Shown piece by piece: positions 53,595-64,000 of a DNA stretch of 64,000 bases. The first letter of the stretch is position 1, and each line of letters begins with the position of its first letter. The stretch lies in the NCBI GenBank assembly GCA_907163345.1, contig CAJQUN010000042.1, forward strand, positions 4,879,043 to 4,943,042, given 5' to 3'. The translations under genes were made by a program, and so were the position numbers. Under the pieces are notes generated by a model. It had not been told where the DNA came from. It saw only the letters and a list, made by a program, of their open reading frames with translations, and did not search any database. Source of the stretch: Haberlea rhodopensis. Its lineage: Eukaryota > Streptophyta > Magnoliopsida > Lamiales > Gesneriaceae.

Positions 53595-53845
53595 TCGCGA
53601 TCGATCGTTCCCAAGCCTCGCGATCGATCGCTCCCAAGGCTCGTGATTGATAATGAGCTTTACAAAAATGTGAGAAATGCTACTGGAGTCAAGCGATCGA
53701 TCTCGTATCCTTTAGCGATCGATCGCACGTTCTACCGATCGATCGCTCACTTTTGGCGATCGATCGCTAGTACTATTCATCATCGCTTAAAATAACCTGT
53801 AGAGGCGCGATCGATCGCTCCTTGTTAGCGATCGATCGCTACCCT
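53595..53845. repeat. CGATCGATCG cluster, minus-strand gypsy LTR
   Basis: About eight CGATCGATCG words in 250 bp, mostly GCGATCGATCGCT. Confidence 0.85.
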
Positions 53846-54393
53846 GTTTTTCAACCAAAAAATGGTGATTTAACTACATAAGTTCCCATCTACAACTACT
53901 ATACTCATTAACTCACTAGGAACTTAACAAAACAGATCTAAACATCTTTAAACAAGTTCACAACAAGTAAGAATCTACCCATCAAAATCCATCTAAATGT
54001 TCTTCCTACACCATTAACCTTTACCTTTAATACAATAGCTCCAAGCTTTGAAGCAAGATTCAAACTTCCAAAGCTTACTTAAAATGGTGAGAATAAGAGA
54101 GAGGAGGATAAGGGTTGAAAGGTGTGTAGAGATTTGTGTGTGAAAAAGTGTGCATGTATGTGTTTTTGCTTGGCAAGGCTTTCTTTTAACAACTCTTTAT
54201 TTCACAACTCTTTATTTAAAACAAAGCATGCTGATTATTTCTTCGCAACAAATAAGTTGAATTCTTGGATCCGCAAATCATATGGTCTTGTAATTTCAGA
54301 TATTTAACAACACCCGGTTCATTGCTAAACCGAGTTTACATAATACAGTACATAATTATTTGATTACCTAGTGATTCATTCTCGAGTATCACA

Positions 54394-55313
54394 TTTCTCC
54401 CCTACTAAAAAAAAATTCGACCTCGAAATTGATAAGTACTTACCAGGAATGCCCAACTGAAAATATAAAAGTTTGCATACCAGAAATAGTTCCGGGTAGT
54501 GCTGCATCATATGTCGCTCTGTCTCTCACGTTGCCTCCTCAACACTCCGCCTATTCCACTGAATTTTAACCACGGTATGACCTTGCTATGGAGTTTGCGA
54601 TATGCTCGATCCAGAATATTAACGGGTTGTTCGACATACGATACATCAGAATTTAACTGCACTTCAAAAGGCTGTAAGACATGTGACGGATCTGGCTCAT
54701 ACCTTCTCAACATGGATACATGAAACATGTCATGGATGCCTGACAGGGATGGCGGCAACGCTAAACGATAAGCTAAAGTGCCAATACGTTGTAAAATCTC
54801 GTAAGGACCCACATATCTGGGCGTTAGTTTCCCTCACATAACAAAATGTATTACCCCTCTGAGCGGCGATACCTTCAAGAAAACTCCGTCACCTACTTGA
54901 AATTCCAAAGGTCGTCGTCTCTTATTAGCATATACGGCTTGTCTGTCTTGGGCTGCCTTCATTCTCCATCTCACCACCTTAACCTTTTCCTCCATTTCAT
55001 GGATCAGTTCTGGCCCTCCAACTGAGTTCTTATTTACATCGTCCCAACATAAGGGAGATCTGCAGCAACGACAAATAAAGCTTCAAAAGGTACCATCTGA
55101 ATACTCGTCTGATAACTGTTGTTGTACGAGAATTCTACTAACGGTATGGAGTCTTGCCAAGAATCATCAAATTCCATCACACAAGCACGTAACATATCCT
55201 TCAACGTCTATATGGTGCGCTCAGTCTGGCCATCTGTCCGTGGATGGTATCCAGTACTCAATCTTACTTTTGTTCCCAAAGCTGACTGCAAACCCTCCCA
55301 GAAATGAGAAGCG
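54394..55313 (-). pseudogene. Gypsy integrase C-terminus remnant
   Basis: GPYEILQRIGTLAYRLALPP and HDMFHVSMLRRYEPDPSHV (54507-54812) closely match the pol at the left window edge, so the families are close relatives. Upstream, toward 55313, are decayed pieces of the integrase core around the TDGQTER-type region. Stops and frame changes occur throughout. Copy C interrupts it at 55313, and the rest lies outside the window. Confidence 0.82.
55309..55313. repeat. Candidate left target duplication of copy C (AAGCG)
   Basis: AAGCG precedes TGTTAGGATCGG. The right copy would lie beyond the window end. Confidence 0.6.
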
Positions 55314-56424
55314 TGTTAGGATCGGTCCGGAGTGTTTAGAGGGGGGGTGAATGAACACTCCTTTAAAATTAATCCTTATTGATTTCTCTCGGGTTAGTGA
55401 GTGAAATCTATTTCTTAATCAACTTCTGAGCAGAACATACCACTGAATATAAGAGTGCGGAACGGTCTGTTCTTGATTAGTAAGAATGGCTTGATGGCTT
55501 AATGAGTGTAACTTAGTGCGGAATGATAATAGACAGGATATGTTTCTGGAAGTTTGAAGGTGGTGTAATTCTTCTACGTCTCCCCTTCTTCCAATTAAGG
55601 AAGCATTCACTAGAAGACTTTGAGTAATACAACCACTTGTACAACCCCGATTCAGCTGGATTTATCCCACTACCAGACTGAAACTCCTAGTCTCTTGATC
55701 TGTTCAGACACTAACTGTCTGACAGTTACAATTGAATCTCACTCTTCTATCTTAGTATAAATACAAAAGACATGATGATTTTGTCTATGCACACAATGAT
55801 CCTATGACGATCAAATATTACAATATGTTGTGCTTATGAAAACTTTGAACAGACTGGTAAGATGAATATCTTTTAATAGTGGTTCTGCTCAAGAATATCT
55901 GGACTTGTAAGCTTGTGCTGTTTTGTTTTGTTTTCGTTTCTTGATTGATTAGTCGGCTTTGAGCTCTCTAGTTGCATCCTTATATAGTTGCTTGTACCAA
56001 CGATATTATTTCCTTTTCTGTGCAACTCTTGACTCTGTTCAATCTCTGAACAAGCTTCAGTCTTATTCTATTAGGCACTTTCCCTCCTGGTCTGTGCTTT
56101 CGGCGTCTGTCAGGTAAGCTTTCCTTTGTCTTCTTACCTTTTAAGGTAATCTTCAGTCCTTGGTCTTTTTCATCATTAATTGCATCATTAAATGCTTCAA
56201 TAAATAGCCGTTAATAATTCAGACTGAAGAACGAATCTTATCCATCCTTGTCTGCTCTGATCTGATCTTTATTGAGCTGATCTCGTGCTTCAATCTGGTC
56301 AGACTGGTTAGCATCGATCCGTTCTGATTTTGCGATAGACCATATCGGTGTAATCTACTTTGACATGGTTTTACTGCTTGATCTGTCTGATCTGTTTTGT
56401 CATCTTTAAAATCTGGAACTAACA
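55314..56424 (-). repeat. Copy C 3' LTR
   Basis: 1111 bp, TGTTAGGATCGG..GGAACTAACA, of the same sub-type as copy A. TATA box CTATATAAGG near 55977 on the minus strand. Confidence 0.92.
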
Positions 56425-56438
56425 AATTCCCCCTTTTT
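56425..56438 (-). promoter_or_regulatory. Copy C polypurine tract
   Basis: AAAAAGGGGGAATT on the minus strand next to the 3' LTR. Confidence 0.85.
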
Positions 56439-56701
56439 GATGATGACAAAACCTAGCTTCTATGTCCTCATATTCAGTCTTTTAAAAAGCTTTGAATAGA
56501 ATTCTTGCAGATCAATTAAGTCTTCTTGTTCAAAATAAATGAACACTGTAAGTTGTAGTTCGGATCGATCAAGTCATTTTGTTCAAAATAAATGAACTAT
56601 TCAAAATAAATGAATAAGACTTAGATAAGTGACTGAAAGACTCTGATTTTATTGAAGAAAAATCTGATAGATACATTTACATGTCTGACTCATATAGACA
56701 T

Positions 56702-59128
56702 CTACTTCTTCGCTGAGGACTGCTGAGCTGGCTTGAAATCCTTTTTCTTTTCCCCCTTTTTGTCAGCAGCAATCTCCTGAAGGAAATCTACGATCTGCGT
56801 GAGCTGAGCGCAGATAGCATCCAGACGAGTGTCTTGAGCAATAAGGGATTTGGCGATGGAAGTCCGAACTTCAGTTGCCAGCTCGATCTGTTCTTTTCTC
56901 AGGCTGTTTTTATATGAAGCTTGCTGAGAGAATAGGTCATTTAGTCCACGCTGAATACCGCTTATGCTAGTCGTCATCTTGTCTCTGAAGGATTCAAAAT
57001 CCAAGTGTGTAGACCTTTGACTTTGATGAACGTCTCTGACTCGTTGAGAGAGAAAGAGACAGTTGTCAGAGAGTTGTTGAAGAGACTTGGCCAGAGATGA
57101 GGCTTCAGCAGATACATGGTCCGGAGAGTGATCATAAGGTGATGCAGTCAGATCAACGTCTGCTTCAACTGGTACGATTGTGGAAACAACAGATTGGCGT
57201 ATATCGGACTGGATCAACGTAACTAAGTCCGTAGAAAATTCTTGCAGAAACGCCAAATCTTCAGCAGACTGATCTGGAGGAGTGATAGGTCTTGTAGGCT
57301 CCTCATCCTGAATAGCTGCAACAATTGTTGACACAACTAGATCCGGATCGATGGAGTCTGGTGAGACAGCTTTTGGAGGTGCGTCTTTTGGACTGTGCGG
57401 AATATGGGAGACTGAGGACGCCAGAGGAATGGAAGTTTTGGGAGAGTCCAGCAAGACATCCATGGCGTCAGTCTCTGAGGCGGACGGAGCATTGTCAGTG
57501 GCTGCTCCGCTGTATCAGAAATAATTGGCTCAAAGAATGGTTCTGCCACAATCTTGCTTGCAGAGGGGTGATCTGGGCTGGGAACGAGAGTGGATATGTT
57601 GAGCTTCTGGCGTTCAAAGCGAACAACCATGTGGAGAGTATGAATATCCATCTCCAGCTGAGCAATGACAGCACCGTCATCTTTGGCAGTCGGATTGGTG
57701 GCATCAAAGTTCGCTTTTTTGGCTGTAAAAAGCGAGTTTGCCAGTCTGAGCCTGTGATTAGCCTGGAATAATTCCTTGCGATGCACCGCAATCCGTACGT
57801 CATCGGTTTCTGTCCCTTTAAGGACTTCTTGTTCCATTTTGTGGACCCTCTTGAGCTTGCCGAAGAACAGACCAAAGTGGTTGATCGTTCTATATTCGAC
57901 CCATTCATCGAATACCAAAGTAAGCTCCTTAACTTTGTCTTCGACATCTTCCATGGCAAGGTCAATGGCAGTTTGAGCAGCTGACTTTGGTTTGGAAGAG
58001 AGGGGCTCAACTAGGATTGCTTTCCCTTTGCCAGTGGTAGACGAGGGCTTAATCCCTGATTGGGTGTGGTCCCCTAAGTCTTTGATAACAATTCCCTTGA
58101 CCATAGGGGTAGTGGAAGGGACTCGGATGGTGACCCTGGGTACAGTGGGTGGAGCTGTGGAAGGTTGAGTTTTTGAAGGTTGCAGTGGAGTTTGGATTGC
58201 AGGGGTGGCTTTTGTGGAGGGTAAGATGGGTATGTGTTTGAGATTTAATGTTGACAGCGGCTTGGTGATCTGGGTTCTTGGCTTCTTTGGTGGAGGTTTG
58301 AAGGAGCAGAAGCAGACTGAGTTTCCTCTGAGTCAGTCTGGACTGTTAGTTTGAGCTTGACTCTAGTCTTTCTGGCAGCATCCTGTTCCTGACCCAGTTC
58401 AATCTTCACAGCCACCAGATCAGAGGGAGTGGGTGGAGCACCTTTGGATTTAAGTAAGGCCAAACCCTTGGGGTTGAGAATCTTGAAGGGGTTAAGTGCA
58501 GACGGCTTCCCCAGCTCGATGTCCATTGTCTCCAAGAGCTTGCTGAGAGGAACAGCAAAGCAGACAACCTGTTTTGATGCAATGAATTTTCCAGTAGGAC
58601 TCCAAATAAGATAGCGGACCAGTTCATCTTCTGTCCGGAACGGATAGCAGCCATGGCCCGGAATTTTTCTGCGGTTACGGCGTCATAGCTTCCGACTTTG
58701 CCCAACAGTGGCTTGCCAACAATATCACATAGGACTTGAAAATGAAACAGCATCTCTTTCTTCTTGAAGGATGGCTGCAGTTTCTGGCCAAAGATGGATA
58801 CTCTGCCGTGAAGATTGGTAAGGGTGGCCTGAGGGATGTGGCCAAAATCGGTCAGTCCGGTGTAAGGAAGACCAAAGGTCTTTGACAGCGTTGTCTAAGA
58901 GATGTTGAAAGATTTGCCCTTGACGGAGGTGGAAATGAACGTCTTTTGAGAAACAGCATTGGCGAACAGCTCTCTAATCTCCGACTCGTAAACCACCGTC
59001 CCACATTCCAGAAAATTCCTTAATCCTGAGGATTCCAAGGATTTGAACATAGATACCATTTCTGGATCTTCAGCCCTGTAAATCGCATCGAACTCAACAG
59101 ATAGAGAGTTGTGAGTGATAATTGCCAT
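56702..59128 (-). pseudogene. Third ORF downstream of gag, copy C, interrupted
   Basis: The ATG at 59128 opens MAIITHNSLSVEFDAIYRAE. A TAG near 58895 replaces a Gln found in copy A (DISQATLSK). Pieces continue at 58753-58245, with KLTVQTDSEETQ intact where copy A has a stop. Then come 58104-57337 (MEDVEDKVKELTLVFDEWVE) and 57463-56702 (RDVHQSQRSTHLDFESFRDK..DFLQEIAADKKGEKKKDF). Combining the three copies gives a consensus of roughly 770 codons: globular N-terminus, Pro/Ser/Thr linker, helical centre, acidic linker, coiled-coil C-terminus with a lysine-rich end. Function is unknown. Confidence 0.75.
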
Positions 59129-59149
59129 TTAAGTGAGTATGAAGAATGC

Positions 59150-60477
59150 AGATTATTGCACTCACCTAGCTCAGAGCATCTTTGTTTGTTATGCTCATCT
59201 ATTTGATCATTGGCTTTAGCTTTAGTTTTCTCAAATGATTCAGCTAAAATTCTATAATCATTAGCCATGTCTTGCAGTGCGGACATAAGCTCTTCACGTG
59301 TGAATTCATTTGAGTCAAAATCGAATACCTCATCTGCTTGACTCATTTCTTCGTCTGCCATTAGACATTGAATATCCTCTTTGCTTTCGCTGGATGAATA
59401 TTTGGAGCTTTCTGAATCTGAGTCAGTCTGAGCCCACTTGTTGTTTCCTTCCTCTGCTACTAGGACCTTTTGGGACTTCCCATGATGATTTTTACGATCT
59501 TTGTAGTGCTTCTTTTTCTTGTCATCATGATGCTTTTCTTTTCGTTCTTATTTCTTCGGTCTGGTGCAATCTGCAATAAAGTGTCACGTCTTACCACAAT
59601 TGTTGCAAGCCTGATCATTAACAGCATCATCTTTTCTAGATTTATAGTGATGAGAAGGTTTGAAATTCCGTTTATTTTTAGACATGAATTTACCAAATTT
59701 CTTGATAAATAATGACATAGCATCATTACTTATCTGTTCGATAGATCGGTCTGTTGAGGGGGTGGTCTGGTCTGGAATGGCTGCCAGTGCTTTGTTTGGT
59801 TGAGAGATGAATGGCTCTGTTTCACCTCTGGTGATCAGTTCGAACTCATATGCCTTAAAATCTGTGAACAGATCATGAAGTTCAACTTTGTTCAGATCTT
59901 TAGACTCCCTCATAGCAATGGTCTTGACATCCCATTCTTTTGGCAAAGCTCTCATTACTTTCAGAGCAATCTCTCTGTTAGAGTATTCCTTGCCCAGACC
60001 ATTTAGCTCATTGATGATGCCAGTGACTCTTTCATCAAACTCGTTTAGAGTTTCTCCAGGCTTCATTTTTATGTTCTCAAATTTTTGTAGAGCAACAGTC
60101 AGCTTGTTTTCCTTAGTCTGGTCGTTCCATTCACATAGATGTGCTATCTTCTCCCAAATTTATTTAGCAGTTGAGCACATTTTGATTTTACTGAACATGT
60201 TCTTGTCCAACGTCTTGAACAAGATGTCTTTGGCTACGTTGTCTAGATTTGCTTTCTTTCTTTCTTCATTCGTCCAGAGGGATCTGTCCTTCTCGACCAT
60301 TTGGGGTTCACCACCAGTAATGGAGGCTGCTGTATTGACTTTCAGAATTTTCATTGGTCCATCAGTGATGACGAACCACATATCGTCATTCTGTGCTGCC
60401 AGATGAGCTTGCATTCTGATTCTCCAATCATCATAGTCTTCTTTTGAGAACATAGGAATCTTGTTGAATGATGCCAT
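59150..60477 (-). pseudogene. gag: Copy C gag
   Basis: MASFNKIPMFSKEDYDDWRI starts at 60477. A TAA near 60160 replaces Glu in STAKEIW. 60066-59584 continues (NELNGLGKEYSNREIALKV) to the zinc knuckle, where a TGA stands at the Gly of CGKTGHF and Tyr is changed to Asn (CNNCGKT). The acidic tail and the first part of the coiled-coil linker (MSALQDMANDYRILAESFEK) follow at 59361-59150, where the deletion joins the third-ORF leader. Confidence 0.86.
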
Positions 60478-60507
60478 CAGTTCAAGTGTCTTTGATGATT
60501 AAGACGA

Positions 60508-60524
60508 CCTGCTCTGATACCACT
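60508..60524 (-). promoter_or_regulatory. Copy C primer-binding site, initiator tRNA-Met type
   Basis: AGTGGTATCAGAGCAGG on the minus strand, adjoining the 5' LTR. Confidence 0.9.
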
Positions 60525-61935
60525 TGTTAGGATCGGTCCGGAGTGTTTAGAGGGTGGGTGAATGAACACTCCTTTTAAAAAATAATCCTTAGTGATTTCT
60601 CTCGGGTTACTGAGTGAAATCTCTTTCTTAATCAACTTGTCAGCAGAACAGATCACTGAATATGATAGTGCGGAACGATCTGTTCTAGGCTGGTAAGAAC
60701 GGCTCGATGGCTTTGAGAGTGAAACGTAAAGCGGAAAGATAAAAGACAGAATATGTTTCTGGAAGTTCGAAGGTGGTGTAATCCTTCTACGTCTCCCCTT
60801 CTTCCAATTAAGGAAGGATTCCACTAGAAGACTTTGATTTATACAATCCTGTTGTACAAACCCGATTCAGCTGGATTTACCTCACTACCAGACTGAAACT
60901 CCTAGTCTCTCGATCTGTTCAGACACACACTGTCTGACAGTTACAATTGAATCTCACATCTCTATCTTAGTAAAGAATACAAAAGATAGACTAATTTTGT
61001 CTATGAACACAATGATCCTATAATGATCAAATAATACAATGTGCTTGTGCTTATATGAAAACTTTCGGCTCAAGAATGTCTGGACTCGTAAGCTTGTGCT
61101 GTTTTGTTTTCTTTTCGATTGATCACCCGGTGTTCTTGAGCTCTTTAGTTGCATCCTTATATAGTTGCTTGTACCAACGATATTATTTCCCTTTGTGATG
61201 CCCGGGGATTAATGGTGTTAATCCCGGTGTGGTAATAATCCTTAATGGATTATATTGGTGGCAATTATTAATTAATTGGGGTTTCGGGACTCCCGGGGAT
61301 TTTAAATCTTGTTTTTGGAGTCGCTGGATCCAAGGGATGAGATTGTATTCTCATCGTGATGATAACCTTGGAATTTGGTCTTTGGTGGGATTTGGGGTCC
61401 GGAGTACTTTGTACTGGGGCTGGTAATGGGAATTGAGGTTAGGGAGATAATTGTTAAAAACAGATGATTTTTAATGAATCATGATGTATTTGTGAAGGGA
61501 TTGGTATTTTCGAGTTTTGGTGCTATATATACCAAGTGGACTCGGTATTCCGTCATTAACACGGAACCTCTCTCTCTCTTCCCTCTCTCTTCCCTCTCTC
61601 TTCGCTAAAACCCTCCCCCTCCATTTCCCCTCTTTTGCTCTTGGAAGCAAAATCGATGGTAGCTTGGCTCGGATGCCGATTTCTCGAAGATAACCAGGTA
61701 TTCATCTTCCCCTCGCCATTATCTTCGATTTGGTTGTGGTATGGTAGTTTTTAGTTGAGGTTTTGGTTGGTAATGGATTTTGGGAATTTTTTGATAAAAA
61801 TTCAAAGTTGAGTTTTAAGTGTTTTTATTGGTTACAATGGTGTATTGGAGGTGTTGAGGAAGTTAGGGGTGTTGGTTTTGAGTTTGGATGTGAAAAACAC
61901 CATGGAAGCTCGAAATTTTAGGAAACCCGCAGGTC

Positions 61936-62148
61936 GCGATCGATCGCGGCTAGGCGCCGATCGATCGCGACATGCTACTGAAATTGGGAAGGCGATGAGC
62001 AGTAACGGCGATCGATCACGAAAAGTGGGCGATCGATCGCGAGGGTCTCGGAGATCGATCGCGAGATGTGGCGATCGATCGCGGCTTGTTTTTTTTCGGG
62101 CAGTAGGATGTGGCGATCGATCGCGGCTTGGCGCCGATCGATCGCGGC
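61936..62148. repeat. CGATCGATCG cluster in the 61194 solo LTR
   Basis: About eight GCGATCGATCGCG-type words in 210 bp, the densest cluster of the window. ORFs on both strands here spell RSIAA/DRSR repeats, an effect of the palindrome. Confidence 0.88.
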
Positions 62149-62754
62149 CCTGTTCCCTTTGTTTTTTTCAAAATTTTGGAAAATGTCGGGATTTTGGAAT
62201 CGAGGTTTAAAGGGGCCATTTCCGGGGCAATGTCTACATTCCAATAGGAATGCTATACCTTTAAAATGGATTGGTTGGAGCCAAAGTTTAATAGAACGAA
62301 ATTCTCGGTAGGGTTTTTGACTATCTTTTAAAGTGTTAAAATGGAACATTTGCATGCTTAGCCGGGGGGCTTTTATTTTAGTAATCGTCATGGATTGACG
62401 ATATGTTTGGGAGTTTGAATGCGCTTGGGCACGTGGTTGCATGCTTATGTTTGATTGTGAATTATTTGTGTGTTAGCACATAATTCATCGGATCGTGGGA
62501 CTCGGGCGAGGTCGGACTCGAACAGCGGAAAGTATAAAGTACGTATAACGTACGAGCATAGCCTATTACAATATTGCAACTGCGGAATGCATGGTGTATG
62601 ATATTTGAATAAATGAGCATTAAAATGCATGATATGTGGCATTTATAATAAATGAGTATTGAAATGCACGGTATGTGGCATCTACAATAAATGGTTATTG
62701 AAATGCATGAGGTATGGTAACTATGTGAAATGAACATACATTGGGAGTAGTATG

Positions 62755-62880
62755 GTGCCGCTATTGAGCGAGCAATGATTTGGGATGCTGTCGCCGTTGA
62801 GCGACCACCAGTTATGACGCCGCTATTGTTGAGCGTGCGCGGGGTTTAGAATGCCGCTATTGTGGAGCGAGCAATGAAAT
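62755..62880. repeat. GCCGCTATTGNNGAGCGAGCAATGA repeats
   Basis: Four loose copies of a ~35-bp unit (GCCGCTATTGAGCGAGCAAT, GTCGCCGTTGAGCGACCA, GCCGCTATTGTTGAGCGTGC, GCCGCTATTGTGGAGCGAGC). The position after the CGATCGATCG cluster matches the other gypsy LTRs. Confidence 0.75.
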
Positions 62881-64000
62881 AGGAACATGTAATCATTGGT
62901 TAGATATATGTGATATCTACGGTCTCTTATATAATGATTTTACCATATTGACTATGGAACTGGCATAATAGGAATAGTATTAGTTAATCTATATGGCGAT
63001 TAACTGGCTTTGGGAATTTGATGAGTTTGGTTATTTTGAGAACAGGGACAATACAGGGGATCCCGGATGAGGATGATACCATCCAGGGAATATCATTTAA
63101 ATTCATGGCATTTACATTCTGTAAATTATGAACTGCAATATTATGATTATTGGATTTGTGGTATCGGCATGCTCACCCCGTGTGGGGGGGCTGTCTCTGT
63201 TGGGGCAGGTGGTACAGGTGTAGCAGCAGCTTTGGAGTTGAGCTCGGGCTGTTGATTTGAGGTACTTCCAGGATCGAGATACCAGAGCTGGTTGAACAAA
63301 TACACAGATCCAGAGTTGAGATCGAGTTGTGCTTGGGAGGTGCTTCCAGGATTGAAGTACTAGTAACGGTATCCGGTAGAGTGTTTTATACATTAGATAC
63401 ACACTTATTCATTGAGTGCTCTTATGTGAGTACGTTTTACGTGTATATGGAATGTATAAATGGGCTACGACTTTTCTCTATTCATTTATGGTTTGCATGC
63501 AATTAAATATGGAATTGCTAAATGAACTGAGAGCATGTTAGTGTATTATAACGGTGCATGTTATATAAGTGATCTTGGTTGGGGAATTTGAATATTATGT
63601 GGATCAAATGCAAGAAATTTTCTGGATAGTATATGGTGTTGCACTTGCATATGGCTTTTCCCCATGATAGTATGATTATATGCACTAATGGTACGGATTA
63701 ATACACTAATAACGGGTTAAGGACATGGGGGCCCTTACACCCTTTCTGTGCAACTCTTGACTCTGCTCAAACTCTGAGTAAGCTACAGTCTTATTCTTTT
63801 GGGCACTTGCCATTCTGGTTCATGCTTTCGGCGAATGTCAGGTAAGCTCTTCTTTGTCTTCTTACCTTTTACGGTAATCTTCAGTCCTAGGTCTTTTTCA
63901 GCATTAATTGCATCATTAAATGCTTCAATAAATAGCCGTTAATGATTCGGACTGAAGAGCAAAGCTTATTCAACCTTGTCTGCTCTGATCTGATTACTGT

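Larger units (their letters stand above)
52772..54393 (-). repeat. Gypsy 3' LTR on the minus strand (1.6 kb)
   Basis: On the minus strand it starts TGTGATACTCGAG right after the purine tract AGTAGGGGAGAAA of a gypsy pol remnant. The other end is placed at TGTTGACGTACCG by the TG rule only and is uncertain. It contains GCTTCGACATGACAGCGGCAT repeats (53190-53350) and a CGATCGATCG cluster (53595-53845). Confidence 0.6.
61194..63739 (+). mobile_element. Gypsy-type solo LTR in copy C 5' LTR (2546 bp)
   Basis: Starts TGTGATGCCCGGGGATTAAT and ends GGGGGCCCTTACA, flanked by CCCTT at 61189-61193 and 63740-63744. It has no primer site, ORF or polypurine tract inside, so it is a solo LTR. It has the TGTGATGCCC start of the other gypsy LTRs, a CGATCGATCG cluster and a tandem region at 62755-62880. 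Plus orientation is inferred from the start motif; a TATA-like CTATATATACCAAG near 61523 supports it. Confidence 0.9.
55314..64000 (-). mobile_element. SIRE-like copia element, copy C, gag and third ORF only (right end outside window)
   Basis: 3' LTR at 55314-56424, polypurine tract, third ORF, gag, primer site and 5' LTR from 60525 onward. The 5' LTR contains a nested solo LTR and runs off the window. Protease, integrase, RT and RNase H are all absent: the gag linker joins the leader of the third ORF at about 59150 (GAAGAATGCAGATTATTGCA). Multiple stops in both ORFs. It can only move, if at all, with proteins from another copy. Confidence 0.9.
60525..64000 (-). repeat. Copy C 5' LTR, interrupted by a solo LTR and cut by the window end
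   Basis: LTR sequence covers 60525-61193 and resumes at 63740 (CCCTTTCTGTGCAACTCTTG) to 64000. Joining across the nested insertion restores the phrase seen in the other LTRs (ATTATTTCC..TTTTCTGTGCAACTC). Confidence 0.92.

Noticed and set aside
61845..62442. ORFs with RSIAA / DRSR repeats on both strands
   Set aside because: They follow from CGATCGATCG palindromes inside a solo LTR; no domain and no gene context.
1..64000. tRNA, rRNA or other structured RNA genes
   Set aside because: Only primer-binding sites complementary to tRNA 3' ends were seen; no complete cloverleaf or rRNA segment was recognised by eye.

Overview
This window is flowering-plant (probably eudicot) nuclear DNA made almost entirely of nested transposable elements; I recognise no ordinary host gene. 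The evidence is plant-type Ty3/gypsy chromovirus pol, Athila-like LTRs with a tRNA-Asp primer site, SIRE/Maximus-like Ty1/copia elements primed by initiator tRNA-Met, hAT elements and PIF/Harbinger- and Mutator-like elements. The heavy nesting suggests pericentromeric heterochromatin (inference). Species cannot be read from the sequence.

Layout. 1-5096: 3' half of a plus-strand Ty3/gypsy element (RT, RNase H, integrase, C-terminal domain) and its 2.3 kb 3' LTR. It cuts into a hAT transposase gene of the DUF4371 type (5097-7120), which itself sits in a decayed Ty1/copia pol (7121-8580). 8630-9690 and 9694-14919: two abutting PIF/Harbinger-like elements with TAA target duplications. The second carries a complete hAT element (11560-14772) with an 8-bp target duplication, matching termini, palindrome-rich ends and an uninterrupted 711-residue transposase. 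14923-18611: AT-rich DNA without a supported gene.

18612-41808: probable Mutator-like element with a degenerate ~121-bp repeat array, split by an 18.4 kb SIRE-like copia element (copy A, 22373-40776, minus strand, TSD TATGC). Copy A is itself split by an Athila-like gag-protease-only element (29563-35589, TSD CCTGT) and by a gypsy solo LTR (37045-39099, TSD CCTTT). 41809-43081: AT-rich DNA. 43082-51541: an old LTR split by SIRE-like copy B (43513-51129, TSD AAGTG). 51542-55313: gypsy LTR fragments and a minus-strand gypsy pol remnant, cut by SIRE-like copy C (55314 to beyond the window end), whose right LTR contains another gypsy solo LTR (61194-63739, TSD CCCTT).

How the parts relate. The three SIRE-like copies form a deletion series. 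A keeps gag, protease, integrase, RT, RNase H and a third ORF. B has lost integrase and RT. C has lost everything between gag and the third ORF. All three keep LTRs, primer site, polypurine tract, gag and the ~770-residue third ORF of unknown function. Several gypsy LTRs share clusters of the palindrome CGATCGATCG. The only ORFs that look undamaged are the hAT transposase (11943-14078), the partial gypsy pol at the left edge, the truncated DUF4371 transposase and copy B's shortened gag.
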